Positions 1-8,097 of a stretch of DNA of 64,000 nucleotides are shown here, one piece after another. The notes below the pieces were generated by a model. The model had not been told where the DNA came from, ran no database searches, and saw only the letters and a program-made list of their open reading frames with translations. This DNA comes from an uncultured Eubacteriales bacterium. Its GTDB lineage: Bacteria > Bacillota > Clostridia > Tissierellales > Peptoniphilaceae. Each line of letters begins with the position of its first letter. Positions within the stretch are counted from its first letter, which is position 1. The DNA is taken from the NCBI GenBank assembly GCA_900540185.1, contig UQFH01000007.1:36863-100862 (forward strand), in the 5' to 3' direction. The position numbers and the translations under genes are program-made.

Positions 1-101
1 AAATTTTTTTGATGGAAAATATAATTTAATAAATGCTTTTAAACGCTTTCTATAAATTCATAAAAATATCTGTGAGTTTTTTGCCAATAGATATTCTCGC
101 A

Positions 102-136
102 CAAAAAAAACACCCAATCATAAGATCGAGTGTTTT
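102..136 (-). terminator. Intrinsic terminator of the lipase gene
   Basis: On the minus strand, arms AACACTCGATC and GATTGGGTGTT flank a TTAT loop and are followed by a run of T. It sits just downstream of the stop of the secreted lipase gene. Confidence 0.8.
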
Positions 137-141
137 AAAAA

Positions 142-2088
142 CTATCTGACTTCTCTTCCGTTCAAGAAGTCGCACATCATTTCAAAATTGTGGCGATCGG
201 AGAGCATGCCCATGTGGTCGCCGTTCACAACTCTGAATTTCTCCCTTATTTCCGGAGGCATTTCGTCGAATGTCATACCCATCATTGCGGAGTAGAGCGG
301 AACAACGCCGTCACCTTCAGGAGTCATAATATTTTCAACTCTTTCCATCGATTCGCCCTCTTCGCCCATGAAATATCCGGAGACGACTGTCGGGCGGTTG
401 TTTCCGGCAAAGAACATCGAGTTTGGACGGTACATAAGCATGACGTTGCCGTCTCTTTCGCCGTTTTCTCTAAACATCGAAACGACGTCCAGGAATTTTT
501 GGTATCTGTCGCCCTTTGCGGCACGTGTCAATGCGAGGTCTTCGGTTTCAAGATCCAAAGATTTGCTGATATTGTTTTCGCTCAAATATTGAACCAATTC
601 TTCATAAGTCTTATTCTTTCCTCTGATTGCACGGAGAAATTCCTTTTGATTTTTTTCATCGAGTCCAACATATTGCATATGATATTTTTCGAGCATTTTC
701 TTTGCAGGGAAGAGCTCAACCATTGACGTAAAGCTCGAAACAACCTTCGGGTCGAATCCGGTGAAGGCTTTTATTGCACCGTCAACAAATTCATTTACAA
801 GAATTGAGTTTGCAACATAATGGTGCGTTGTCGGCGCGCCTTCATAAGGAGTGCCGAACGAGAGATATTTGTCGACTCTTTCGTCGTTGTCCTTCAAATA
901 AAGAGCGGAGATTATGCCGCCCATGCTGTGAGCGATTATATCAACTTGAACTTTTCCGCCGTCCGTAATCTCATCTAAGAAATTGCCGAGCTTTTCAGCG
1001 GATTCTACATTCGATTTTCTCCAGTCATATGAGAAGAGATAAACCGGTCTGTCCGGGAAATTCTTCATAAGATTTCCAAGAAGCGGAGTGTATTGCGAGA
1101 ATGGTCCGGTGTGTCTTTCGATTAAAGGCACATTTCTCAAATCGCCCTGTTGCAGCGCATAGAGAGTGTCGTTTGTGTCAAGGCTCAAATCTTCCGTGAC
1201 TTTTTTCGGATCATATCCGATCGGCGGATAAATCAACTTCATATTCTTTTCGTTGTGTCTTCCAAGCATGCCAGTCGCTTTTTCGGTGTCGCTCACGAAA
1301 CCCGGCTCGATGTTAAAAAGCTCGGAGCCTGCAATTCCCGGCACAAAAACTATAGGTTTTTTGTCGGTATTTATTTCGTGAACTTCGTCGCCTAAAATAA
1401 ACTCCTTCATTGAATCTACGAGTTCGATTTCGTTCATCTTTTCGGATTCAAAATATCTGTCCGAATTTTCTTCGAAAACTCTTTTTGCAAATCCGTAATC
1501 CCTATTTTTTAGAGCGGATAAATTTGAAACCGTGATAAGTCTCGTGTTTTCTGCGAGACTGTTGAAAGCTTTTTTGTAGCTGTTTCCATTTCTAAAATAG
1601 AAATGGTCCTTTAGCGCATACGGACCGTCATTTGTGACTGAGCCGATGTTCGGATAAATGCTTGTGAAAAGAACTATGTCCTTCGTTTCGGCAAATTCAA
1701 TACTATTTGCGATTTCTAGTGCTAAAGTAGGGTTTGAAAAGCCGAACGGTGTGATATATCTGAAAGCATTTTCAATTTTTTCCACATCATTCGTCTTCTT
1801 TGCGAGAGTGTTTGCATTGCCGTTAAATGTAATGAGCGTGATTGAAACGTCACCCGATTTAATGAGTTCGCTCGAAAGGGCGGTCACTTGATTTTTAACA
1901 TCTGCGAGAGTTTTGCTGTACATACTCCTGTCAATTAAAAATACAACTTCTTTTGCGTTCGTCGGAACGTCCGTCGTGTCTATTATGGCGTCCGGTAAAT
2001 CATTTTGAGCGAGTATTGCACCTGCGTTCAAAATTAGACCGAGAACCATAAAGACTGCCAATAAAATTGTGGTTTTTCTTGTCTTCAT
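142..2088 (-). CDS. Secreted lipase: degenerate vWA region fused to an LCAT-like alpha/beta hydrolase
   Basis: The 648-residue product starts with a signal peptide (hydrophobic residues about 8-27, then ILAQ). Residues about 45-220 look like a von Willebrand A domain, beginning VVFLIDRSMY. The metal site is degenerate, with DRSMYS in place of DxSxS. Residues about 245-640 resemble the lecithin:cholesterol acyltransferase lipase fold: oxyanion region FVPGIAGSELF, nucleophile AHSMGG (Ser near 388), acid DGVVPLY (near 592) and His in NGDHMG (near 624). It is therefore predicted to cleave acyl esters outside the cell. The start has an ideal ribosome binding site (AAGGAGGATTTT before ATG). It is a single-gene unit with its own terminator. 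The lipase call is strong, the vWA call moderate, and the substrate is unknown. Confidence 0.82.
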   Translation of the reverse strand: MKTRKTTILLAVFMVLGLILNAGAILAQNDLPDAIIDTTDVPTNAKEVVFLIDRSMYSKTLADVKNQVTALSSELIKSGDVSITLITFNGNANTLAKKTNDVEKIENAFRYITPFGFSNPTLALEIANSIEFAETKDIVLFTSIYPNIGSVTNDGPYALKDHFYFRNGNSYKKAFNSLAENTRLITVSNLSALKNRDYGFAKRVFEENSDRYFESEKMNEIELVDSMKEFILGDEVHEINTDKKPIVFVPGIAGSELFNIEPGFVSDTEKATGMLGRHNEKNMKLIYPPIGYDPKKVTEDLSLDTNDTLYALQQGDLRNVPLIERHTGPFSQYTPLLGNLMKNFPDRPVYLFSYDWRKSNVESAEKLGNFLDEITDGGKVQVDIIAHSMGGIISALYLKDNDERVDKYLSFGTPYEGAPTTHHYVANSILVNEFVDGAIKAFTGFDPKVVSSFTSMVELFPAKKMLEKYHMQYVGLDEKNQKEFLRAIRGKNKTYEELVQYLSENNISKSLDLETEDLALTRAAKGDRYQKFLDVVSMFRENGERDGNVMLMYRPNSMFFAGNNRPTVVSGYFMGEEGESMERVENIMTPEGDGVVPLYSAMMGMTFDEMPPEIREKFRVVNGDHMGMLSDRHNFEMMCDFLNGREVR

Positions 2089-2361
2089 AAAATCCTCCTT
2101 TAAATTGATAAAAATTAAAATTTTATCATTACATTATTCATTATACCATATTACTGCGAAAATTATTCATAAATTTATGAAAATTTACAAAAATCTAAAA
2201 GAATTAATAAATAAAAATGTTTTTGACAATTTTACGCTTCGTAATATCGTCAATATGTATTGGAAAAATTTTTGAAAAAATAAACATTTCGGTTATATAA
2301 ACGTATTGAAAGAGAAGATATTAAGTTTTTGAAATATTTAGAGAATCTACGAATAGATTAA
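2089..2361. other. Intergenic region, AT-rich
   Basis: The roughly 270 bases between the lipase start and the next terminator are very AT-rich and should hold the lipase promoter. I see no open reading frame with a ribosome binding site. Confidence 0.5.
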
Positions 2362-2404
2362 AAAAAATCTTTGAATAAACCGCTCTGATTCATACAAAGA
2401 TTTC
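2362..2404 (-). terminator. Terminator downstream of the small membrane protein
   Basis: On the minus strand, AAATCTTTG and its complement CAAAGATTT enclose a loop of about 22 nt and are followed by eight T residues. It lies directly after the stop of the 89-residue membrane protein gene. Confidence 0.7.
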
Positions 2405-2411
2405 TATAAAA

Positions 2412-2681
2412 CTATTTTCTTTTCGGTTTTTTAATATTCATTCCAAAAACCATTCCAAACATCATTCCAATACCTATGCCGACCGCCATTTCATCTGCGA
2501 CAACAGAGCCAAGAGCTGCACCCAAGCACATACCGATTGACATACCCTCCGACATATAGTTATCGTCGTCTTTTTCATGCTTTTCGTCGTGTTTTTTTGC
2601 GGAGCTAATCGCAACATAAGCCGCACCCGCGATGAGCACAAGCGGTATAATGATCTTCGACATATCTTCTAAAAAATCCAT
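2412..2681 (-). CDS. Small membrane protein with glycine-zipper-like segment
   Basis: The 89-residue product has a transmembrane helix at about 8-28 (IIIPLVLIAGAAYVAI), a charged His/Lys/Asp-rich linker (about 29-42), and a Gly/Met-rich hydrophobic hairpin (about 44-80) with repeated GxxxG spacing, ending in a basic tail NIKKPKRK. No catalytic residues are visible and I do not recognise a named family. A ribosome binding site (GGAGGTTTT) precedes the ATG. It follows the GNAT gene by 13 bp on the same strand, so the two are probably co-transcribed. Confidence 0.65.
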   Translation of the reverse strand: MDFLEDMSKIIIPLVLIAGAAYVAISSAKKHDEKHEKDDDNYMSEGMSIGMCLGAALGSVVADEMAVGIGIGMMFGMVFGMNIKKPKRK

Positions 2682-2694
2682 AAAACCTCCAAGA

Positions 2695-3216
2695 CTATTT
2701 GTAACTAGTAAAATTTTCTCTTTCTAAATCGTAGAAGACTGTGGATTGCAGCTCGCCCCTTTGGTCCTTCCACGAATCATATTGGATTTCTCTTACTTTA
2801 AACCCAAGTTTTTCGTATACATGTTGCGCACGTTCGTTTTTGAGATTCGTTGTGAGAAAAATAAGATTTGCGCCCATACTGAAAAGCTCCTCGATAAAAA
2901 GGCTCAAAACAACTTGCCCTATGCCACGCTCCTGATAATCGCTTTCGCAAATTTTTATTCCGATTTCGCATTTTTTATCGTCCGACATCTCGTAATTCAT
3001 CTCGCCGATCGGAATATCCTTGTACTCGATAATGAGTGTTCGTTTTTTGTCCGTATAATTTTCGATTTGCTTTCGGATTCTCTCAGCATTTGTGTGAACA
3101 CCGTCGGGAAAACCTGCATGTGCCATAACACTTCCGTCGTTCCACCACGTTTCGAGTTGTTTTGCATCGGATTCGATAGCATTTCGAATCAAAATATCTT
3201 TATAATTTATATTCAT
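2695..3216 (-). CDS. GNAT family N-acetyltransferase
   Basis: The 173-residue protein has the GNAT fold: an N-terminal strand DILIRNAIESDAKQL, the middle strands IIEYKDIPIGEMNYE and CEIGIKICESDYQERGIGQ (acetyl-CoA pyrophosphate loop of the R/Q-x-x-G-x-G/A type), and the C-terminal NERAQHVYEKLGFKVRE helix and strand. It resembles the RimJ/RimL-like (acetyltransf_3) subgroup that acetylates amines or protein N-termini; the substrate cannot be read. It lies between the amidohydrolase (upstream, 19 bp) and the small membrane protein, forming a likely three-gene minus-strand operon. Confidence 0.85.
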   Translation of the reverse strand: MNINYKDILIRNAIESDAKQLETWWNDGSVMAHAGFPDGVHTNAERIRKQIENYTDKKRTLIIEYKDIPIGEMNYEMSDDKKCEIGIKICESDYQERGIGQVVLSLFIEELFSMGANLIFLTTNLKNERAQHVYEKLGFKVREIQYDSWKDQRGELQSTVFYDLERENFTSYK

Positions 3217-3235
3217 CTATTTATTTCCTTTCATT

Positions 3236-4078
3236 TTAAATTTCAATATCAAGAATTTCACAAATATTTTTGTATGCGATTTTTTCCATCTCGTCAGCAC
3301 TGAAATTCATCTCGTCCAAAATATCACAGTATCTGTTGTAGACGTCTTCAGCTTTTGTCTTGTAAACTTGCGGGAAATCCGTTCCGAAAATGAGCCTGTC
3401 GGCACCAAAATTTTTAAGAATACGCTCCGTCATACCGGCACCGTAAATCTCGTAGAGCTTAGGGAGAATATATGAAATGTCCGCAAAAGTAGTCCCGCTT
3501 AGCGCATCCTGCCACTTCATACCGCCGAGATGCGACGTGATAAAAGTGACGTCCGGAAAAACTTGAATCATTTTATTGATTCTGTCCGGGGCGCAGTCGT
3601 CGTGAAAACCGACCATCGTCGGATTTGAATGCACCATGACGGGAATTTCAAGAGCCGCCGCCTTTCGAAGGATAGGAACCATTCTGAGATCGTCAAACGG
3701 AATATTGAGGTTGTTCGGGTGAATTTTAAGTCCCGAAAGACCGTCTTTTTTTATTGCATCCTCGAGCTGTTCGACCGCAACGTCGAGCATATAAGCCCCG
3801 ACATTTTGAACATCGGCAAATGCGAGAAAAAGTCCGTCCGAATTTTTTACGACATCGCCGAGCCAATTGTTGTTCTTTGTTGTCTCCTGATACATGAACG
3901 GATCATTCGTCGGTTGCAAAATAAACTTCTTCACATTATATTTTTTCGCAATCTCAATAAAATATTCCTTTTTTGAATAAGTCCACTCGCATCCCGGGTC
4001 ACCTTCGAAATACTCTCTGAACTCGTCTGTCACCAAATGCGCATGCGCATCGACTTTCGGAATCTCTCTCCACTTCAT
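3236..4078 (-). CDS. Amidohydrolase-family metal-dependent hydrolase (COG2159-like)
   Basis: The 280-residue TIM-barrel protein carries the amidohydrolase_2 signature: metal-binding DAHAHL near residue 10, a conserved Lys strand SGLKIHPNN, PVMVHSNP, TFITSHLGGMKW, and the catalytic Asp in LIFGTDFPQV. Family members hydrolyse or decarboxylate ring and amide substrates using one metal ion; this substrate is unknown. Length is normal for the family. The start has an AGAGGTGAT ribosome binding site. It is the first gene of a probable operon with the GNAT and small membrane protein genes. A structured repeat lies about 90 bp upstream. Confidence 0.85.
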   Translation of the reverse strand: MKWREIPKVDAHAHLVTDEFREYFEGDPGCEWTYSKKEYFIEIAKKYNVKKFILQPTNDPFMYQETTKNNNWLGDVVKNSDGLFLAFADVQNVGAYMLDVAVEQLEDAIKKDGLSGLKIHPNNLNIPFDDLRMVPILRKAAALEIPVMVHSNPTMVGFHDDCAPDRINKMIQVFPDVTFITSHLGGMKWQDALSGTTFADISYILPKLYEIYGAGMTERILKNFGADRLIFGTDFPQVYKTKAEDVYNRYCDILDEMNFSADEMEKIAYKNICEILDIEI

Positions 4079-4170
4079 AAAATCACCTCTTATTAATATT
4101 ATAACATAAATGAGTGAAGGTGGGGGAGTGCGAAAAATATTTGGGAGAAATTATTAATTGTATTTGTTAA

Positions 4171-4470
4171 TGTACGCGACGTAGCGGGACGGCACTGTGT
4201 GTCCTCCCGCCCAATTTTGTGTATATGGAATATGTATCATCACCAACAACGCTGTGTCAAAAAAATATAGAATCCAAAACTCCAAACAAATTTTTACATC
4301 AAACATCATTTTGTGTTTTCAAAAATTTTCTCCATTCATTATCCATCTTGGCGGCGATACACCTTTTTATCTCATCTCACGACGAAATCAAAGATTTCTG
4401 TTCGATGGATAAAAAAACTGGTCGCCGTTACGGGTGGCGTGTGCAAGTTGATACGATTGTATATGCATCT
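4171..4470. repeat. Structured repeat family A, copy 1, with nested family B element
   Basis: A roughly 300-bp non-coding element with outer stem GCGGGA/TCCCGC around a variable inner stem, then the conserved block CCAATTTTGTGTATATGGAA and AACAACGCTG. Its second half (about 4347-4440) is a family B element: GCGGCGATAC, a central palindrome GAAATC-AAA-GATTTC, and AAACTGGTCGCCGTTACG. Copy 2 follows in tandem and copy 3 is at 6371. Together with copy 2 it fills the 626-bp gap before the LemA gene end. Confidence 0.75.
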
Positions 4471-4707
4471 ATACGCGTTGTAGCGGGACGGCATACGTTG
4501 TGACGTAAGGAACAACGATGTCCTCCCGCCCAATTTTGTGTATATGGAATAGTATCATCACCAACAACGCTGAGCTAATAAAATACAGTAACAAAAACCC
4601 CCCAAACCAATTTTCGCAATGCGTGTTTTCAAAAATTTGTTCCATTCATTATCTCTATCTGCGGCAATTCAACTTTTTACGCGTTCGGCGTGACAATTCA
4701 GATTCTA
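4470..4707. repeat. Structured repeat family A, copy 2
   Basis: Tandem second copy. The outer stem GCGGGA/TCCCGC is kept, but the loop now contains an extra perfect hairpin CGTTGT/ACAACG. The CCAATTTTGTGTATATGGAA and ACCAACAACGCTG blocks are identical to copy 1. Its 3' part is a decayed family B element (GCGGCAATTCAAC, then CGTTCGGCGTGACAATTC). It ends exactly at the stop codon of the LemA gene. Confidence 0.75.
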
Positions 4708-5265
4708 TTAAACATCATAATCAAAATGCTCAATCAATTTTTTTCCTGCGACATCGTCTTCAACAAGAAAATCCATTTCCGTCATTCCGTTTGACTTCGC
4801 AATGATTGACGTCGGGAATGAAACAACCTGCTGATTAAAGATGCTGATGTTGTTGTTTACAATTCTCTTTGCTGCGGCGAGCTGTTCATTTTCGTCGTCG
4901 ATTTGATCCTGGAGATTCAAAAATTGCTCTGAAGATTTGAGCTCCGGATAGGACTCCGCCAAAGCGTAAATTCTCTCGATGGCTTCGTTTTGGTTCTTAA
5001 TTGCTTGATTCGACTCCGAGATGCTTCCGGATTGTCTTAGTTTAATAATATTTGCGAAAGTTTCCGCTTCGTGCTTTGCATATGACTTTGCAACCTTTAT
5101 CATTTCGGAAATCGTGTCGTATCTTTTTGTGAGTGCGATGTCCACATTTCTCTTCGATTCATCAATGACGACTCTGTATCTTTTCAGTCTGTTCGATGCG
5201 CTGATATACCAAATCAAAACAATTGCAATCAGCGGCAGTAAAATATAAATAAATAAATTTTCCAT
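4708..5265 (-). CDS. lemA: LemA family protein
   Basis: The 185-residue protein shows the LemA layout: an N-terminal membrane helix at about 5-23 (IYILLPLIAIVLIWYIS), the basic hinge NRLKRYRVVIDESKRNVDIALTKRYD typical of the family, and a long antiparallel helical bundle with the conserved YPELKSSEQFLNLQDQI and RIVNNNISIFN motifs. The N-terminus is outside and the protein is anchored in the membrane. Its precise role is not established. It lies 10 bp downstream of the broken DUF3137 gene; LemA and DUF3137 proteins often co-occur, which supports one operon. Confidence 0.92.
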   Translation of the reverse strand: MENLFIYILLPLIAIVLIWYISASNRLKRYRVVIDESKRNVDIALTKRYDTISEMIKVAKSYAKHEAETFANIIKLRQSGSISESNQAIKNQNEAIERIYALAESYPELKSSEQFLNLQDQIDDENEQLAAAKRIVNNNISIFNQQVVSFPTSIIAKSNGMTEMDFLVEDDVAGKKLIEHFDYDV

Positions 5266-5275
5266 ATAATCTCCT

Positions 5276-6226
5276 TTAGAATTTTTCTCCGATAATATCT
5301 ATCAATGCATAAAAATCTGCGAGTTTCGTCCGCACTTTTTCATACTCTCCGGCGAGTGAAAGATTGTCGACAAAATCTTTTGTGTGCGGAGCCGCAAACA
5401 GAAAATGCTTCGATTCAAATGCAACTGTAATATATTTTTCGTTCATATAAATCGCAACATCCATATTTTTCTTCATATTATTTAAAAGCTCTATGATATT
5501 TGCATCGAGAATCAACCGCGTATAAAAATCGTCGGTCGAAAAGATTGAATAGGAATTGTTGAACTCAATCGACTCCGTCTGAATTTCGTTTTCGTCTTTT
5601 CTTTTGTTGCCGTAGGGCCAGTGATTTTTGCCGAAAATTCCTTTTTTATAAACCGGAACAACTCTGATGTGGCCGCTTATATTTGTCTCGAACTTTGCGC
5701 ATAGAACCTACCCCGTGAAATTGGTGTGCCGGACTTCGTGGTCGTCTTTGTCGGTTGTGTAGTGGTAAGACTCAAGATTGCAAAACTCCGTTCGATAATC
5801 ATCGCCGAATATTATGTGACAATTCGAATAATATTTTTCGGAGTCACGCACCAAATTGCTCAGAATTTTCAAATCTATTCTGCCGAAATAGTCCACCTCG
5901 GTGTCGGGAAGAATTTTCGTTAAGACCGGTTTCAAAAAATGCTCCACATACAAATCGGCGATATCTGTTCTGCTTTTCTTTATATACTTCGAGCAGAACT
6001 GCCATATGAAAAAAATCGGTATTATGGCATATTCCTTGAAAAATAAAAATGCAACAATTGAAATAAATACTCCGATGGCTCCGATGCAAAACGGCTCCGT
6101 CACCTTGCTCTTCAAACTTGTTCGCACTCGCTCGAGCCGGCTCTTGCTATCGGGAGCGTTTTCCAGCACTTCAATTTTTTTTGAAACTTCCGGGTCCAAA
6201 AACCTTTCTCTATACTTCTTTCTCAA
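5276..6226 (-). pseudogene. DUF3137 membrane protein gene interrupted by one in-frame TAG
   Basis: Read in one frame from ATG at 6226 to 5276, this is a 317-codon gene with a single internal stop. The first 172 codons encode a basic N-terminus, two adjacent transmembrane segments (about 47-80) and the start of the DUF3137 domain, ending HEVRHTNFTG. A TAG at 5708-5710 follows. The frame then continues without any shift: VLCAKFETNISGHIRVVPVY, then NNSYSIFSTDDFYTRLILDA, to the end. This is typical DUF3137 sequence. A CAG-to-TAG change would explain it. The downstream part could restart at TTG 5515, but would lack the membrane anchor. Either a recent nonsense mutation or readthrough is possible. 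Confidence 0.85.
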
Positions 6227-6370
6227 ATAGCTGACGTTTCCTTTCCATAATTCTCTAATATAAATTTACCCGCTAATCCATTGCAATCATCGAAAAGCCG
6301 GGAAATTTTACACGGAATTTACATTGCCTTGAAATTTTTATTTAAGGCGTTTTAGAAGGGGATATTTTAA

Positions 6371-6534
6371 TGAATGAGACGGAGCGGGACGGTTCTTCGA
6401 ACCCCCCCGCCTAATTTTGTGTAGGGAATATGTATCAATATAAACAACGCTGTGTACATAAAATATCTCGCCCAACCCCCACCGCAAATAAAAAGACGGG
6501 CGTTTCCACACTCGTCTCTTTGCTTTCCAAACAA
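6371..6534. repeat. Structured repeat family A, copy 3
   Basis: The outer stem is GCGGG/CCCGC and the inner stem GGTTC/GAACC, a different sequence from copies 1 and 2 but the same fold. It is followed by the conserved AATTTTGTGTA, GGAATATGTATCA and AACAACGCTGTGT blocks. The copy ends at the stop codon of the GNAT gene, as copy 2 ends at the LemA stop. Confidence 0.7.
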
Positions 6535-7056
6535 TTATCTCTCCACTTTCAAAAAATCTTCCTTTGTTATTCTATACATTAGCATTTTTATTTTCTCTCC
6601 CGTGAAAGAGTCTGTTTCGATTGTGTCGGAATTAGCTTCGTGTCTATATCCGATTTGCTCCAATATTTTTTGGCTATATTTATTGCGCTCAAAACATCCT
6701 GCGGTGATTGCCTCAAATGCATAATTTTCGAAAATGTACTCAAGGGCAAGGAGCATTCCGTTTTTGCCGTAGCCCATATTTCTATACTCAGGAAAAATCC
6801 AAACTGCAAGGTCCGGGTCAATCTCGTCGGGGCTTAGTCTTAACACACCGACTTTTTCATTTGTTTTTATGTCGCGCACGGTCACCCAAAATTTAAATCT
6901 CTCAATGGCGATTTTAGAAAACTCCGAAAGGCTGTCGTCAAATTTGTAGTTGTAGCCTTTTTGAGTGTCGTGGTCTTGCCAACATCTGTAAAAATCCGGC
7001 GCATCGTCCGGCGTGTACGGCACAAGAGCAATTGTGTCATTTTTTATTAGATACAT
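6535..7056 (-). CDS. GNAT family N-acetyltransferase
   Basis: The 173-residue protein starts with the typical strand NDTIALVPYTPDDAPDFYR. It continues with the pair KVGVLRLSPDEID and DLAVWIFPEYRNMGYG (acetyl-CoA loop), EAITAGCFERNKYSQKILEQ and the GYRHEA strand. It belongs to the RimJ/RimL-like acetyltransf_3 group. The substrate is not readable. It follows the methyltransferase gene by 10 bp on the same strand, so they likely share a transcript. Confidence 0.85.
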   Translation of the reverse strand: MYLIKNDTIALVPYTPDDAPDFYRCWQDHDTQKGYNYKFDDSLSEFSKIAIERFKFWVTVRDIKTNEKVGVLRLSPDEIDPDLAVWIFPEYRNMGYGKNGMLLALEYIFENYAFEAITAGCFERNKYSQKILEQIGYRHEANSDTIETDSFTGEKIKMLMYRITKEDFLKVER

Positions 7057-7066
7057 CTTTTCTCCT

Positions 7067-7687
7067 TCAATTCTTTTTTATAACTATAACTCCGGAGCAA
7101 AAAGAGATTTTTTGAAATTCCAAACTCGGAAAAGCTCTTTTCATTTTGTCAATTATAAAATATATTTCGTCGTAATCCCAAGAGTCGTGAAAATCAGTTT
7201 TGCATTTTTCAAGTTCATTTTCATTTTCAAACATAACGTCGCCGATAATAATTTTGCCGCCGTCATTTAATCGCAGAACGAGCTTATTTAAAAAATTTAT
7301 TTTTGCATCGTCATCGAGATGGTGCAGGGAATAGGTTGCGACGATAAAGTCGTATTGTTCTTTTTCCAATTCTTTATTTAAGCCATGTGAAAAATCTCCT
7401 ACAAAAAGTTTAGCATTCGGCATTTTTTCTTTTGCAATTTTAACCATTGTTCCCGAAAAGTCTTGACCGTAGATTGTGCAGCCATTTTCGTAGAGCTTTT
7501 TTGTGAGAACTCCGGTACCAAATCCAATGTCGAGAACAGTCGGTTTATTTTTTTCTGAAACAATCGCGAGAATTTTCGAAAGAACACTTTTGTATCCGGC
7601 AAACGGATATGAATTTTCATTGTTTGAAATTTCGACATCGATGTCGTATTCATCTGCCCACATGTCGAATCCTTTTTTATCAAGCAT
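7067..7687 (-). CDS. Class I SAM-dependent methyltransferase
   Basis: The 206-residue protein has the Rossmann methyltransferase motifs: motif I VLDIGFGTGVLTKKL near residue 50, the acidic end of strand 2 in IYGQDFS, motif II AKLFVGDFSHGL, and the motif IV region YDFIVATYSLHHLDDD. The C-terminal part (KIIIGDVMFEN onwards) matches the methyltransf_11/25 group. The methyl acceptor is unknown. The start is supported by AAAGGAGAAAAT before ATG. It is the first gene of a two-gene unit with the GNAT gene. A family B repeat lies 40 bp upstream. Confidence 0.88.
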   Translation of the reverse strand: MLDKKGFDMWADEYDIDVEISNNENSYPFAGYKSVLSKILAIVSEKNKPTVLDIGFGTGVLTKKLYENGCTIYGQDFSGTMVKIAKEKMPNAKLFVGDFSHGLNKELEKEQYDFIVATYSLHHLDDDAKINFLNKLVLRLNDGGKIIIGDVMFENENELEKCKTDFHDSWDYDEIYFIIDKMKRAFPSLEFQKISFCSGVIVIKKN

Positions 7688-7727
7688 ATTTTCTCCTTTT
7701 TATAAGATATATTTTTCTTTTTTCTCT

Positions 7728-7835
7728 TGCGGCGATACGGTTTTCTCCGCACCCAATGACGAAATCAAAGATTTCTGTTTCGTGCGTCGGAAAAACTGGT
7801 CGCCGTTACGTTCTGTGTACACAACACCAAACAAT
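7728..7835. repeat. Family B palindromic repeat element
   Basis: A copy of the element seen inside family A copy 1: GCGGCGATAC at the left, a central palindrome GAAATC-AAA-GATTTC, and AAACTGGTCGCCGTTACG at the right. The CGGCGA and TCGCCG ends form a terminal inverted repeat, giving a MITE-like or REP-like unit of about 100 bp with no coding capacity. Confidence 0.7.
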
Positions 7836-7984
7836 CAATAAGAATCTTACAACCCCCGCCGTATTTGCAAGGAATTTTCGATGAGAAACGGTTAGATGAA
7901 AGATTTTAGGAGCGAGACGTACAATACATCTATAGCCATAAGATATTTCATCCAAACTCAACCATAACCTAAATTTACGATGAT

Positions 7985-8095
7985 ATTTTGATGAGATGCG
8001 ACGTAAACTCAGTTTTTGATTGCGCAGGTGTGCTCATTTGCACTCCGAGCAATCAAATAATTGAAGTTTGCAAGCAGATCGCAAAATAGCGCGCA
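7985..8095. repeat. Long imperfect palindrome downstream of the ferredoxin gene
   Basis: Outer arms (TGCGA near 7997 and TCGCA near 8080), a middle pair AACTCAGTTTTTGATTGC against GCAATCAAATAATTGAAGTT, and inner GGTGTGC/GCACTCC arms form one roughly 100-nt hairpin. It ends 3 bp from the stop of the EFR1 gene. It may be a structured 3' UTR or a repeat; there is no U-run typical of a simple terminator. The stretch 7836-7984 beside it holds no gene that I can see. Confidence 0.6.
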
Positions 8096-8097
8096 AA

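Noticed and set aside
190..726. Plus-strand open frame opposite the lipase
   Set aside because: Opposite-strand shadow of a strong gene, no ribosome binding site and no protein-like sequence. The same applies to other long antisense frames at 2746, 45070, 48223 and 56537.
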